Shown here: one piece after another, positions 39,401 to 54,400 of the stretch | Layout of the letters: each line of letters opens with the position of its first letter | How positions within the stretch are numbered: the first letter of the stretch is position 1 | NCBI GenBank assembly: GCA_030789695.1 | Contig: CM061132.1 | Coordinates: 151,040,597 to 151,104,596, forward strand | Length of the DNA stretch: 64,000 nucleotides | From: Scilla litardierei | Lineage: Eukaryota > Streptophyta > Magnoliopsida > Asparagales > Asparagaceae | Direction: 5' to 3' | Notes under the pieces: model-generated | The model's database searches: none | What the model was told of the DNA's origin: nothing | Seen by the model: the letters and a program-made list of their open reading frames with translations, nothing else | Translations under genes and position numbers: made by a program

Positions 39401-42400
39401 TCCTAGATATAATGGTTAAATACCTAGTGATATGCAAGCAAGAACTATACTGCTCTAAATTATCATCAGCATCACTAATACCCTCATGTGGAACATGCTT
39501 CGCGATTAATCCTTCTTTATTACTAATCTCTCCCATATGTAAACTTAATCCTTCTTCATTACTAATATCTCCCCTATGTAAACTCATATTAGAAACCAAG
39601 TAGCAAAATGATCAAAACCATGACATTTGAAACATTACACCTTTTTTATTTTGTTGTGATGTTTTCCCAATTTTTACATTTCCATTTGTCTCCTTAGTGG
39701 TAATAAAATCAAAATTGGTCATGTTCTCAATTGACCGTTTAGGTTGATCCTCGATTGTAAAAGTAGGGTTTCTATATGTGTAAGCGTTCAAGGAGGTTTC
39801 TAATTCTTCGGCTAAATGATAGAATCATCTATATTGTTTATGTGTGAAATCATATTATTCTGAAGTTCTATCCTTGCCAAATTTAGGCAAAATGAATTGA
39901 GGGTATACTGCAATATCACATCTAATAAGCATGTCATCGAATTTATCAATGCATTTCTTAACGGTCAAATTCCCTTGTTGAGATTAATTCATTAGAGGCT
40001 AAGAGACAGTTCTTATGATATGCAAAAGGTAGTTTTCTCTTGGTTTCACTTTCATTTTTTCACATGTTTGAATTTAATCTTGTCATAGCTTTTGATGATG
40101 CCTTTCTACTGAAATCCAATAAATTTTAGTTGCCCCGTGTAATTGCGTTTTAGCAAAACAGATCTTGCATGAATGAGATATATCGTCGTACCAATCAAAG
40201 AAATGATCCATCTCTACCAGCCAATCAAAAAATACATGGGGTTATGGAACCATCAAAAGTGGAGGTATTTAATTTAATCCGATGTAAAAAAATCATCTCG
40301 ACCATGCTTATATTTGGTGTCATCATGTCATCCTCAAAGTTTTCGAATCTTCTGTGACTTTGTCCCTACATCTCCCTCTAAAATCTCTATCTCGGTTTGT
40401 TATATCCTAATTATAGTGTTTGTCATCATATACAAGGTTGTCTTCAAGTTTTTGTGTTTCAAGTCGGCCCTAGGGTTTCAATACCGGTCGAAACCCTATA
40501 CGCCCGATAACAAGCAAACCATGGTTTCAAGTACATGCAAATGTGCATTGAGTCCCTGAAATAAGTAGTGACTTGTTTAAGAGATTTAGAGTACTGTTGA
40601 CGGGCTTCATTTTGTTATTTGAAAATTTTGTTTATACAACTTAAGTAGCATTTCAACTGTAGCGCTATTGTCCAAACCTTGGTTGTCCCTGTCAACTAAG
40701 CTGTTATCTAAAATCTTACCATTACGCAAGAATATACAATGAAAAGCAAGCACACAAATTATAATCCAAAATTCTAAACATAAAGTGTATGCACGCACTA
40801 AGTAAGCAAAATACAAATCCTAAAAGGTTGTATCTATATGCTAAAGACGCAATCATAATTATAATGATGCAATTACACAGATCCAAACTTAAGAAATTAT
40901 ACAATTAAAAAAGATATCTAACTTGTCTGAACAAAATTAATAGAAATTGTGGAATTTAACAATTAAAGATTTTATTTAGATTAAGGATTACCATGAGTGA
41001 CGACTAACTTTGTGCACGATGTAATGTACCCTTAAAGAATTGATCCAACTGATCAGGTTTGAAAATTCTACACGAAACACTTGAAAACTCCTTGAAAATC
41101 ACCAAATTGGACGCAATACAGTAGCATCTTCAAAAATCCCAAAAATCAACAGAAAATGGACAAGGCATAATGTACCAATGGTGGCTTAGCTCAATCAACA
41201 TAGCTCGATGCAATAACCAACTTAGGTGAGTTGTTAATTGGTCAGCGTCTTGGAATGGCTCAGAGTGAGCCGAGGAACAATATCAGCTCAACTTGGCTCC
41301 GATCAGCTTGAGTCAGTTCAGTTTCAAGCCGATAAATAATGTTGTCTCGGCTCGGGATCAACATGATTCACTGAAGTCGATACTATAGCAAATCGGCTTA
41401 TTTGACTTGGATCACAAATCTATCAATTTTCATGTCGTCCGAAGGCTATGGCTTCGACGGGTGATGATAGAGATTTTGAGAAAGATGGTACGGTCGTATT
41501 AAGTCAATAATAGGTGCTGCAATGTTGATTTTTGTTTATGGCAGTGGAATTGATGAAGTGGATGGTGATGGCATTATTGATAATGACAGTGACGATGGTG
41601 AAATATTCTAGTAGCGGAAACGGTTGCAGTGACTACGGTTGATAATGGCGATAGAGATGATGGCCTCAGATGAGAATTACGGTAACGATGGGTGCGTTGG
41701 ACGACATTGTCAACGGTGACAGTTGCGCGGGAAAAAATTGTTGCGGTGTGGGTGATGGGTAACAACGGAGTTGAAAGCAGATGCCAATGGGCAATGCTAG
41801 TGTTTTAAGGTTTAATAGTAGGGCTTGGGGAGGACAGGGAAAGATGAACATTAATATTTTTCTACTTTTCTTTCCTTTCTTTTTCTTTTTACAACTAAAA
41901 GTTTTTTCTTTTTTGATTGATTTTTTCTTCCTTTTTTGACTAAACCTTAAAGAATATTAAAAAAGTAAATAAGAAGTACAAAGGAAAATACAAAAAGGAC
42001 ATCGGCTCTAATACCAAGTTGATGCAGAAAGGAAAAGGGGAATTGTGATGGGGAAAAGGAGAAAACAAATTAGGGAATTTGATAAATTTAAGTAAATTTT
42101 AAGCCTCGTACCCTGAAGTCTGACGACTGACTCACACGTCTCACGTGTGGAGATTTTTTGGACCTCATGTGTAGGCAATCAAGTCCACTATAATGTCTCT
42201 CATGTTTAAGATTTTAGATGGCAAACAAAATGTTCCCATACAGTTTAATTTATTAATCTTCATTGCAAATAAAAACATGTCTAAGACCTTTAAATATACT
42301 TACAAGAACTACAATATTGTATCACAACTGATGTGGGACTAAAAGTTTATAAAATTAAAACATATGACTATAATAAAGAGGACTCATGTTCATACTAAAC

Positions 42401-45400
42401 CTCAAAAATTACTCAAAATCAAATCTATCAAAAAGTAACTCAAAATCTAATCAAAGGGAGACTGCATCCACATCACATGTGGACCTCATAACACGTGTAA
42501 GAGAGTTCCTGTGGCAAAAACTTAATGATTTTGAAGTTTTTTTTGATAGTGCTTAAATTGTGATTGGAAATTTTAACACTGCTAGGTTTGCTTCTGAAAG
42601 GAACGGCAGAAGCTCTCAATGCAGGCAACTTGGAAGAATTAAATGATGTTATCATGGAAACAAAATTTACTAGTTTGCCTTTGCTTGGGGAAAACGTTAC
42701 TTGGTCTAATGGAAAGTTTCTTTCCTCCATTACCAAGTTATGCAGATTTCTTGTTTCTAAAGAAACTAAGAAAGAGATGATAGATTTCCTTACACATTCA
42801 AAAGGGACTTGCTAGTCGACTTTTTAAAACATTGTCTTGTGTTGAATATATACTTGTTCACCATATGATACGAGGAATTTTAGTTTTCAATAAGTGCAGT
42901 TACAGGCAGGAGACTTTAGAAAGTTGGTAAGACTAATTGGATTTTTGCTTCTGTAGTTATATGTATTGCTTCTTGTTTTGCTAAAAAATTGAGATTATTG
43001 AAACAACATATTATGTAGTGGACTAAAACTAGCATTCGTGCACCAAAGGATAAATTGTAGAGAAGTTTGTTAAAGTTTGAGGTAAAAGATGAAGAAAGAG
43101 TTCTTAGAAATGTGGAAATAGGTGATAAGGAGTTTAGAAGTGATCAATTGAATTGCATTTTTAAAGAAGAAATTCTTTGGGTAAAAGGGTTTCACTAGTT
43201 AATAGAAGGTGATCACAATACTTGTAATTTTCACAGAGTTGCTAATGTAAGAAAAGGAAAGAATTTGTTTCTCTAATTTGGATAATAATGAGTTATCTAA
43301 GCGAAGTGATATTGAAAATTTTTACTGCTCAATATAAAACTATTTAAAGGCAAAGTATTCCTCGTAAGATTTCTCCAGGCTAGCAAAGCTTATATCCTTG
43401 GGCAGGCTTGCGGCTATTGATTTGAAAAAGGGATATACAAAAAGTAAAATTAAAGAGGCGGCGTTTTCGTGGGTAGTGATAAAGCTCCGGATGCCTGGTG
43501 GGTTTTCAGCCTTATATTTTTAGGAGTTCTAGGATGCAATTAAGAAGGGAGTGTGTTGTTACATCTTGATTTTGCCAGTGCCTGCAATATGTCGAATTAG
43601 CAAAGTGTCTTGGTTGTAGATGATTTTACTTGAATAGGGCTTGCTTGAGTGGAAGAAAGTAACAAATTTTAGTGAATGAAGAGCTATGAAGGATTACCGT
43701 TTCGGGAGAGGATATGTAATGTGCCCATTATTTCAACCCCCCTCTTATTTTTTTCGTCTGGCCCATTTTCGACGAATCCCGCTAGGGCTTTATTTTCCGT
43801 CGATTCGCTCTCTCCCCCTCAGCTTGCTCGACAAGCCCGCTAGAGCTTTGATCGCATCTCTCTCTCTCATCACCGTGGGACCCTCGGTTGGGGGCTTTCG
43901 ATGCCTCCCTCCGTCCTCTGTCCTCGTCGACAGCGGCAACCCCTCTCCGTCCTCTCTCCGCCGCTCTGCGAAAGCCCATTCTCACCCTTACTGCAATTGT
44001 AGTCCTCTGTGTTGCTTCGGTCACGACTTAACTCCCCTCTTTTCCTCTTTATCTTGGTTACATGCTCTGTAAGTATCTCTCTACATTTTCAAAGCTGTCG
44101 GTTGATTTCTGCGGCTCTTAGGGTTTGATTTCGCGGCAATTCCTTCGAATCTGCATTGATTTCTCGATTGGATCTCGCTGTGGGTTTTCTTTTTCGGTTT
44201 CTTTGGTTTTTCAACGAACTGCGGTAGACTTTATACCCCTTTACGTTTCAGTTTTCTTTCGATTTTTTGTGTGCTTAATCTGAGTTGAAATCGTTGGGAT
44301 TTTGTGAGAAAAATTAGATTTTTTTACAAACGGATGAGGATGATTTGGGAGAGTAGAGTATGGTTTGGTTCCCTACAGTAATCTAATGGTGTTGGTTCCC
44401 TCGCCTACTTGTCGTGGGGTCCCGGGGTCCTTGCATGGGGCTAAGTAACTATGTTGGTTTGTGGTTTGTCCCTTGCTTACTGATTTGGGGTGATGTGGTT
44501 CCCCTTGCTTGCAGTCTGTCCCTTCCTTGAGTTGGATTCGATGGCTCCCCTTGCTCACGGCTTTGGGCTCCTTTCTAACTGATGACTGCGGCTGGCTTTT
44601 TCTGTTGCTTGTTTGGGTTCGGCCAAATCCTTTGATCGATGTTTTGGGGTTTCGTTGTGGTTTACTTGGGATATGAGCCATGTTCCCCTCTGTCTTGGTC
44701 GTTAGCCCCTAGTTCCTTACTAGAAACCCTGTGGATTTTGACATATGCACGGGTTCCCCCCACCACGTGATGAAAAGGCCTCGAATCTGATCCGAATGGC
44801 TTAGAACATCTAGAGCCATTATGAGTGTGACTTTCAGGATTTTCTTTATCAAACAATTATTATTGTTCCTTCATTTTCGTGGTTCATTGCATGGAACAAT
44901 TGTGTGTTTTTAATATCAGTTCAGATTTGGAATATCATGATATGAGAAATATCCATGCCTTACTTTCTCACATGCCAGTTTTAATGGTATGCCATTAAAT
45001 TATCTCCTTAAGCATGCTACTACTAGAAAGTTTAATATTGTGATTAAATTGTGTAGTCACTGGGTTGTTACTTGTGATAGCACTTATAATGAATGACCGG
45101 TGGATTTGAGGTTGGCTCTTGACATGACAGGTTACTATTACATGCATGGCAGTGAACCCACTTGACTACGTAGTTTAACTAATATTAAACTGAGACCACA
45201 TCACGACACTAAACCTATTAATTGATTAATTCAGCTTGACTCATCGGTTTTTGGGAAAACTTATGATTGAAAGAGTGTGGGAGCGACGGGAGCCTGTCTT
45301 TTGGCCATTGTCTGAGAGGACGTCCATTCTATGGGTCCTGAGTCCAAGTCACAGTGTTACGGTTCTTTCTTCTTTGGACTCGGCCCGGGGGTGCACCTCT

Positions 45401-48400
45401 GCAATCCAAGAGGGTTTTCGGGTTGCACACCGTGCTCTCTTTCATAAGTTACGACCTAGACTTGGTTCACATTAGCATCTACCACCTTTCGGTAGTTAAG
45501 AACTATAAATAATTATAACAGTTCGGTGTTCCATTATTGTACCATGCCATTATAATTTTGCTCGTGTTTCCTTTTTGCACCATTATTACTATGTTGTCGT
45601 TTGGCTAGATGTTGTCTACTCCTCTGAGCTTAGGTACAACTTCTGTTGTCCTACTAAGTGACGTACGGGATTTTCGGAGGCGTTGGAGTCGAAGTTTCCG
45701 ATTCCGGACGCCAGGCCTTAAGCACTGTTTGAATATGAGTGTGTTCTCGGTGCTTCCCCTTTTTTGTACTTTTGGTTTAGTCTTGAAGCGCCTTGTGTGT
45801 TGTACTTTTGTACTCCTGTATTTCAGTTTTATAATCATGATGTGGAGTTAATGCATGAGTACCTTATTTCTTTCTACTTGTTCTTGCTTTCACTGGCACC
45901 TGCGGGACCTGCACACACTTGCACAATTATGACGACATCCGGGGAGCAAAACGTTACAGGACAGAAGCAATGTAATCATGTCAACATTATTATTTGTCCA
46001 GGCTACCAATGCTTTTGCTAAAATGCTTTGTCTGGTTATAGATAATCAACTTAATAGTGGGCTTGGACCTGAGTAGTTTGATCAGAAATTGGTGTCTAGT
46101 ATGATGATGACACTTTGATTTTTGCCTAGAATGAGGAAACTCAATTAAGGACTTATGCTATTATATTGATTTGAACTTGCTTACGGGCTTAAAATTACTT
46201 TTCATATAAGAAATCTGAAGATAACGAGCAAGTATGCTAAAATATGCTTCTGAATCCTTCTACTTAGGGATTCCTCTTAGACTGTGCAGACTAGTTCAGG
46301 AAGACTAGCGGGCTATGTGTAACAAATTTGACAGTAGATTGGATGGGTGGTAATGTGATAGATCTGCACTTTTCCTGTGTTTTGGGTCCATTAGGGGTGT
46401 TTTTGGAATTTTCGGTTTTTAAGGGCGTTTTGGAATTTTCAGTCTTTCGGGTTTCTCCGTAATTTTGTTTATTCCTGAACTCTATTTATAGGTTGGAGAG
46501 TTTGATGGATTTATTAGGTATTTTTGTGAGAATATTGATATTAGAGGTGAGATTAACTCTCGTTCTTCGGGAGAGTGCAGACGTCCTCTTCAATTGGCGT
46601 CTTGGAAGGGCGATCACCCCTACAATTGTGGTCAAGTATTATTTTATTTTCAGTTCTTATCTAATAAAAATCAGTATTTTGTTTGGTTCATATAAATTTG
46701 GTATCACAGCATCAATATCCAAGGCGACGGCAACAAGATCTAAAGACAAAATCGACGCCTTAGAAGAGAAATTTAACGGCAAACTAGAGGGCGTTAAGCA
46801 AATCCTAGCGAAGCAAGACGAAACCATTGATGCCCTAATGAAGCAAAAGTAAAACCCTTGCAAGGATGTTGGAAAATCAGGGCAATAAGGAGAAGCCCTA
46901 GCGCAACTCATGCAACAATTTATGGTGACAAAGAAGGATGGCGCGGTCAAAACCCCAAATTTGGAGCGAAAGGTGACGGCTTTGGAAAAGGTGAAGAAAA
47001 AGATGGAAGAATATGAAAAGGGGCTACTTTTCGACGTCGACAAGTACTTCGAGGAGGAGGAAGTGCACTTGATGGAAGAAGGCATCCCCACAAAACCTAT
47101 AGCATCAAAACATCGAGAAAAAGGATTGCTGGCAGCAAAACAGGGGGGGCCCGCCCCTCCAGGGCGTCCCAGGGAGCTGCCGCCTCTCCTACAGGGGCGC
47201 TAGCCCTGCTGGGCACCCCAAGTGGGTTGTCGCCCCTCTAGAATGGGCACCAGCCCTTCAAGGGTGCCGGGTGGCTGCAGCCCCTCCTGCAGGGGCGCCA
47301 GCCCATAGGCACAAGGCAGCGGCTGTCGCCCTTTCAGCAACGACGACAGCCCCCGGCCCAAAAAAGGCAGGTTTTCGAGCACGCCCATTCTCTGGACTAA
47401 TTCAGCGTGGATCTAAAAGGCCGACGATGGCCCCGAGGCCCCGATGTTGCGTTACGACGACGACCCTCCGAAGTACACGTGGGACCCGACGACGAGGGTG
47501 ACGAGTTTCGGGAGCCCCACGGCCCTTGATATGCTACACACGGACGACAACGTATAACCCCGACTTATGAGGAGTACCTAGAAGATGACGATGGAGAGGG
47601 GGCATGGAGCAAGATGTCCATGGCTTTTATGATGGCAGAGATGACAGATGACTAGGGTGGTTATGCGGGCAGAGATGGAGGGCAACAGAGGGGCTTAGAG
47701 GGGCACAGAGACTGCTGGAATTATACAGACCAGCCCCACCATCCTAGACACTACGAAGGGCGAGTAGATCAGAGGAACTTTGGTGAGGATGGCAGGATTC
47801 AGAAGCTGAAGATACCCATATTTGAGGGGGATGATTCTTTTGCTTGGATATACAGGGCAAAGAAGTTTTTTACAGTGTCCTGCATAACTGAGGGGCATAA
47901 GCTGGAGGCGATGGCGATGTGTCTAGAAGAGAAGGCACTCGGGTGGTTCCAATGGATGGAGTAGCGGTGCCAGTTTCATTCGTGTGAGGAGATTAAGGAT
48001 CGCTTGGTGGAGAGATCCCGCGAGACTCATGTAGGTAACTTGTGGAAGCAGTTGCTTTCTCTCAGGCAGGACGACACAGTGAAGAATTACAGGGAAAGGT
48101 TCGAGGCACTGTTAGGACGGATACGGGGGATCTCTGATGAGAAACTGGAGAGCACCTTCATGGAAAGGCTGAATGCCACCGTTTGCACAGAGCTTCACAT
48201 ACAGAAGCCTCAGGACCTGATGGATGCCATGGAGCTAGCCCAGATAGTGGAGGATCGTCTGATGGAGACAACCTTCATGAAATGGCCGAATCCCCCATTC
48301 GCACAGAGCTTCACATACAGAGGCCTCAAAACCTGATGGAGACCATGGAGCTAGCCCAGATACTGGAGGATCGTCTGACGGATGAAAAGAAATCTAGATG

Positions 48401-51400
48401 GACTGGTGGCGGCTCCTCTTCTCACAGTTAGTCCATGATTGGAGGGCAACAGAAGACCATGACAAGGACGGACCCGTCCAGAAAAGCGGGGTGCCACCGC
48501 ATGGAGGGCGGATTAGGAAATTGACGGATGCAAAGATGCGGAAGGAGGCAGAAGGGGTTGTGTTTAAGATGCGACGAGAGGTTTACCTCAGGGCACTATT
48601 GTGAAGTGCACAAGCTTCAGCTACTGTTAGTTGAAGAGGAGGAGGATATAGTAGAGGATGAAGAGCCCGAAGGAGATGGACATCCCCACTTGGAGTTGGA
48701 CCGACGTGGACTTCATACACCACCTTGAGAACAATGTGGTTTTCAGGGGCAGTGTAATGATAAATCTATATTTTTCCTGCGTTTGGGCCCATCAGGGGCA
48801 TTTTGGGAATTATCGAATTTTAGTGGCGTTTTGGAAATTTTCCATCTTTTTGGGTTTTTTGTAATTTGTTTATTTCTGAACTCTATTTATAGGTGGGAAG
48901 GGCTGATGAATTTATTAGGCTATTTTTGAGAGAATATTGATATTAAATGTGAATTTATCACTCGTTCTTCGAAAGAGTGCAGACGTCCTCTTCAATTAAC
49001 GTCTTGGAAGGGTGATCACCCCTGTAATTGTGGTCAAGTATCTTTTTATTTTCAATTTATATCTAATAAAAATTAGTTCTTGGTTTGGTCCTATCATAAT
49101 GAAGCTCTATGTCTAGAGATAGGATGATAATTTTAATTCTTGTTGTACCCTTCTTTGTGCCCCTTTAGATGATGTCATTTTATCATATGCCAACCTACTT
49201 GAAGAAAAGAAATGATAAGATAAAAAGAAGTTTTCTTTGGAAAGCAAGTGCTGAGATATCTAATGGAAATCCTACTTAGATTCAAATTAGTATTTTAGAG
49301 TTAGAGTTGACTTTGACTTTGTTGGCTTTGAATCCTTTTATGTTTCTTTTAGTTGAGTTCTTTTGCAATTTTTTTAAGTTTTCTTTTGAAACAATACTCT
49401 TTTATTTTATTTTATTAGGAGTCTGAGTATGAGTCAATATAAAAATTGTTTCTTCTCCTCTAAATATAAGTCTGTAATTGAATGTTTAGACTGTGAATCG
49501 ATTTAATAAAATTTTGAGTACGCAAACTTGGTTTGCAATATTCAAATCTTCAGCATGAGAGGTGCAAGAGTGGGCGATGAATCCAGCATCTGTGAGGTCC
49601 AAATGAATCTTTAATGCACAACGTGTTGAATTCCGTGTCTGTGCAATGCTCGAGTGAGAAGCCTAAAATGTAATTTATCCTAATGCGCGAGGTTTTGAAT
49701 TACGTGTCCGTGCAATCCTCATGTGAGAAGCCTAAAACGTAATTTATCCTTTAGTTCTACAAATTCCAAATTGATTTTAATCCAATTTCTTCCACTATAT
49801 TATTAATCCTCTTCCGTTGCATATCATGTTTGGTATCATAACTTAAAAATCCTATTTTCATCGCGACAGGATGGCGAGCGAAGGAGGAATCGGTGCCGCA
49901 ACATATATAGAAAAGAAGATGAGATGGATTAATGTGTGTGTGATAATAAGAAGAGGGAAGCGGCGTTCGGCAGCGTGTGGCATCGTCGAAGGAGCTGTGA
50001 AGGGAATGGAGAAGAAGAAAAGGCAATGGAGATGGCTGAATAGATTATTGGAGCAGCATGGGGAAGAAGCTGAAGATAATAATTATGATGTATATGAGGA
50101 AGATCGGGGAGAGAGAAAAGAGGGATTTTCAAAGGATTTTCAAAGGAAGTCGTATAATTAGAGTGGTTAGGTGTTGGTAGTTAGTGATGTAAAGAGTAAG
50201 AAGTCCAAGAGGGGTCGTGGTTGAAAAAACGTGAGCTACTGAGAGAGGAGTGTGTTTAGGTTGTGGATTTGGGTTTCAAGTCTCGAATTTATAGAAAAAC
50301 ATAATAAAATTTCAAGAAAATTATTATAAATCACAAAAATGATAAAACTTATTATATAAAATATTTGATAAATTTTTAAATTAAAATTAACCAGATCCAG
50401 ATGAAGGTCATCACACCATACCCTCTTTCAAAAATTTCATCCTCTGAATTTTCTAAAATATAAGGAAGAGGAATGAGTAAATATAAAAGTTATCGTTTAC
50501 CATAAAGGAGACATCATGTGATGCTTTTAGGTAACAATTCAAACCAAGGTTTTAGGTCTCGGTTTCGGTCTCGGAATCGTTCTTTCCAAAATTTAGATTT
50601 CGGTATCGGTATCGCCCGTTTCGGCGGTTTCGGAAGCAAGTTTCGGTTTCGTCCGTATCGCCAGTTTCGGCAGTTTCGTTTCGGGTATCGGTATCGGTTT
50701 CGGAGATACTTTAAATATGTATACAATATATAGACATAGTGATGGTTTTGGAGATTCTTAAATCTAAACCTATCAAATACTATTAAATACTTAACAAACT
50801 AAAATATTAATCATATACTATCAAATACTACATACCAAATAGATAAACTAAATTTGAGTTCGTAATCATATCATATAACTAAATACCTAAAGTTTGGTAC
50901 TTAAATACTAAATATTAGAAAAATGAATAGATACTAAAGCTTGCCTTGTGCATCCACCGTTTTACCTTGCGCACAAACCACTTATTTACAAGTTTGCCAA
51001 AAAAATCGTTGAGCATTGCTTTGCGCACCCACCATTTTGCTTTGCGCACGTACCACTTATTTACAGGGTTGCCACAAAAAATCCGCTTGCTATGTGCACC
51101 GACTGGTTTACTCTACGCACATACCACTTATTTATAAGTTTGCCTTTTAAAAAACGCAGCCTCTCCTGAAAGGCGACTCGGGCCTCTCTTTCTCTCTCTT
51201 TGCTCTCTGTCTCTCTCACGCTAAATGGTCGAGGTGGGGCGGCGAGGCAAGATGCGTGTTCGACAAGGCAGGAGGCGGGTTCGGCGAGGCGACGACGCGA
51301 TGCGGTGAGTTCAAATTTTTCATCTTCCTTTTTTCCTTTTTCTTCTTTTTTTAGCAATTTGTTCTTGGTTTTGCCTCTTCTTCGTCTAATTCTTCATTAT

Positions 51401-54400
51401 TTTCAAGTCGAAACCCTAGGGTTTTCTCCTCTCTTTTAACCGAGCTTTCTTTGCAACCTCTTGATTCACGAATTTTTTGGGGTTTTTAGAGAATTTTTAT
51501 TTAATTACACATTCTTCTTCCTCCGTCTTCGTCCAATATTGAACAGTACTGGTCTGTTTCGGCCGAAACTGAACGGTATCAGTCAGTATCGGCCGGAAAC
51601 GGCCGAAACTGAACGGTATCGGTCAGTATCGGCCGGAATCGGCCGAAACTGAACGGTACCATTCTGTATCGGCTGATACCGAAACTAACCCCTAGTATCG
51701 GTATCGTTACCCACCGATACCGATACGATACGGGCGATACGCACGGGTATCGGCCGAAACCTCAAACCTTGATTCAAACAGAATAATCAAGGAGACATCA
51801 TGTGATGCTTTAGGTAACAATTCAAACAGAACAATCAGGGTAGAAGTCTAGTTAGCCACTAACATAAATCATAAAATAATAAAAGAAGTAGAACAAAAAT
51901 TCAAGAAGAATTTCATAAATTTAATAGCAATCAAACATTAAGAAAATACATAATCATATAATACATTTGCAAAAACATAATTAAAGTCAACCAAAAGTAA
52001 ATTCAATGATAAGAAAAATAAGGACACATTAAGGATTTAGAAAACAATATTGATTAATATCAACATCGCTCAACCTAAGTTAGATAATAAGAATAAGAGA
52101 AGTAAAGGAAAACCCCATTTAGACGATAACCCTTGTCAAATTGGAACGAAAGCACCAACTTAGAAATAAAAGAAACATAGAGTACATATACACTCAACAT
52201 AGTTATCGTCATATGGCAAAGTTTAATAAAGCAAAAATAGATAGGATCACTCGTGAACATATAGAGATGTTTTGTGCACATCGTGTACGCTCTTGACAAC
52301 TTAATCAATGATTAATCCTGATGCAACTAAGCCAACGACTCCATGAGAACTCAACTACAGCTATTCACCAGCTATTCACCTGTGGTATTAACTTCTCGTC
52401 CATCACATGCAATGCTGATGTCATAGAGCGGATTGCTTAGTACTTATCATTTATGCTCTATTTAACTTCATTCACCAGGAGACAAATCTTCATAGCCGGA
52501 ATAAATTGATGAGAATCCTACTTGGATTCAAATTTGCATTTTATAGTTAGAGTCGATTTTATACTATTTGAATACTTTTATATTTCTTATATTTGGCATC
52601 TTTTTGTACTTTTGGATATTTTGAGTTTTCTTTTAAAGGAAGACTCTTTTATTTTATTTTAGTAGAAATCTGGGTGTGAGTCTAGACAAAAGTTACGCAT
52701 TTACATGGTGATATTAAGAAGTTATCGACTACATGGAGGAAAGGCTTTATTCATAACAACATACACTTAAATGGGACTTATCAGTTATGACAGATGTTTG
52801 GTTGATTTAAAATGAAAGGAACGGTAGATTGTTTTTTTACATAAAAGTAAGAAATACCTTTCTATTCTGAATTTGTTGCTACTTACATGTATTTATGGTT
52901 AGAGAATTTGTAACTCTTGGTTTTTTTCCAAGTCAAGGACAAACAGGAGTTGCTGGTAGAAGATTTTCAGTTGTATATGCATCAGCATCATGAGAATCCT
53001 TCTTCAAGGGAGGAGGGTGAGACTGATCAGGGGAAGGTGACTGGTTCTGTTCAAAATCCAATTGTTACAAGTTGTATTGGTGCTGATGTTGCTTCAGCAG
53101 ATGCTAGAGGTGAAGCAATTGTTGTAATCCAACTTGTTCCTTTGCAGGCCCAGACAGCAAAAGGAATTGAAATGATAAGTTCAGATTAAATCTGGTTTTA
53201 TATGGCATTTTGTTGTTGCTATTGTTCATGGTGCTTTTTGTTTTTGTATGGTCTTCCTAACTATGTGTTGTTTTTCTGTTTGGAATGGCACTTGTGTTCT
53301 TTTTTGTTTTGTGATCTGCTGAGTATCTGTTGATGCATTTGGGAGTTCTTTTTCCTACAATTAAATTCATCATCTTAGCATTCATCCTAAAAACTTAAGG
53401 TCGAATTACAATCCAACATTTATATTTCATCATCTTTATGGAATCAATAAAAATATCATGATTACATCGAATTACAATCCAACGCCTTCTCTTTTGTCAA
53501 ACCAAGATCTTGCATAGCCCTTCTTATAACTCCTTTCATATCTTCTTGTTCTACATCTCTTTTTCTCTTGATCCCAACATTCATATGTTGTCTTGCTTAC
53601 AAACGCAACAATTTGTCTTCAATATGTACGGCTAACCCATCTCAAGCAATGCTCTCTCACATTATTTTCTAAAAGGGTCACGCCTATCTCCTACCTTTAA
53701 TCAGGTATCTTCATTTCTTACGTTGTCTTTTCTAATATTTCTACACATTCACCATTACATTCACATCGTTGCCACACTCATATTCTATTCATACTTCTAG
53801 GTAATAACCCAACACACTATATCATATAACAAAGCAGGCCTAATCACCGTCTGACAAAATTTACCTTTTAGTCATAAAGGTACACTCCAATCATACAACA
53901 CTCTTATTGCAGCTCTCCAATTCAACCAATATGCTTTGATTCTATGATCAACATTTTCATCAATCTCAACATATTCTGAATAACCAACCCGAGATACCTA
54001 AAATGCTTACTTACCGATATACTTTTTCCATCAAGGTTCATCATGTTATGATCTTTATGCTTCAATCTATTAAATTTACATTCCATGTACCTGGTCTTAT
54101 TCCTTCAAGGTCTAAAAACTCAAGTCTCCAATGTTTGCTTTTAAATTTTTAACTTTGTATTTACACCCCTTTTGGTCTCATTTATCAAAAAATAATGTTA
54201 TATGCAAATAGCATATATCAATATATTTCATCTTGAATTAACCTAATGAACTAATCAATCATTATTGCAAAGAAAAGTGGACTCAGAGTCGAGTATTAAT
54301 TTAACTCAATGATGATCAGAAAATTATAAGTTATTCATACGCATCTTCGTATTAATGACTGCTCATAAATACATGTCTTGAATTAAATTAATATTATTTA

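Larger units (their letters stand above)
31530..42475 (-). mobile_element. LTR retrotransposon inserted into the LINE, non-coding
   Basis: Diverged direct repeats at 31530-31976 and 42020-42475 (447 and 456 bp) act as LTRs. Both start TGATGxGGAxxCAGTCT on the minus strand. Just inside the right LTR the minus strand reads CTTGGTATTAGAGC, a primer-binding site close to initiator-Met tRNA (TGGTATCAGAGC). The interior shows no gag or pol, so this looks like a large non-autonomous derivative. It was invaded by a copia-like element (32.36-36.47 kb) and perhaps a solo LTR (to 38960). Roughly a quarter divergence between the LTRs suggests an old insertion. Exact TSDs were not found. Confidence 0.6.
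46356..49096 (+). mobile_element. Gag-only gypsy retrotransposon with intact TSD
   Basis: LTRs 46356-46690 and 48758-49096 (TGATAGATC and TGATAAATC starts, CA ends), flanked by a perfect 5-bp TSD TAATG (46351-46355 and 49097-49101). A PBS-like TTTGGTATCACAGC follows the 5' LTR. CTTGAGAACAATG...TTTTCAGGGGCAG precedes the 3' LTR. The interior holds a coiled-coil N-terminal part, a retrotransposon gag domain (about 47760-48430) and a zinc knuckle. Protease, RT and integrase are absent. At 2.74 kb it is a non-autonomous deletion derivative. Confidence 0.88.

Noticed and set aside
43686..44072. 128-codon frame and its antisense as a gene
   Set aside because: It lies in the GC-rich leader of a probable solo LTR. 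Both strands are open because stops are rare in GC-rich DNA, and no domain is visible.
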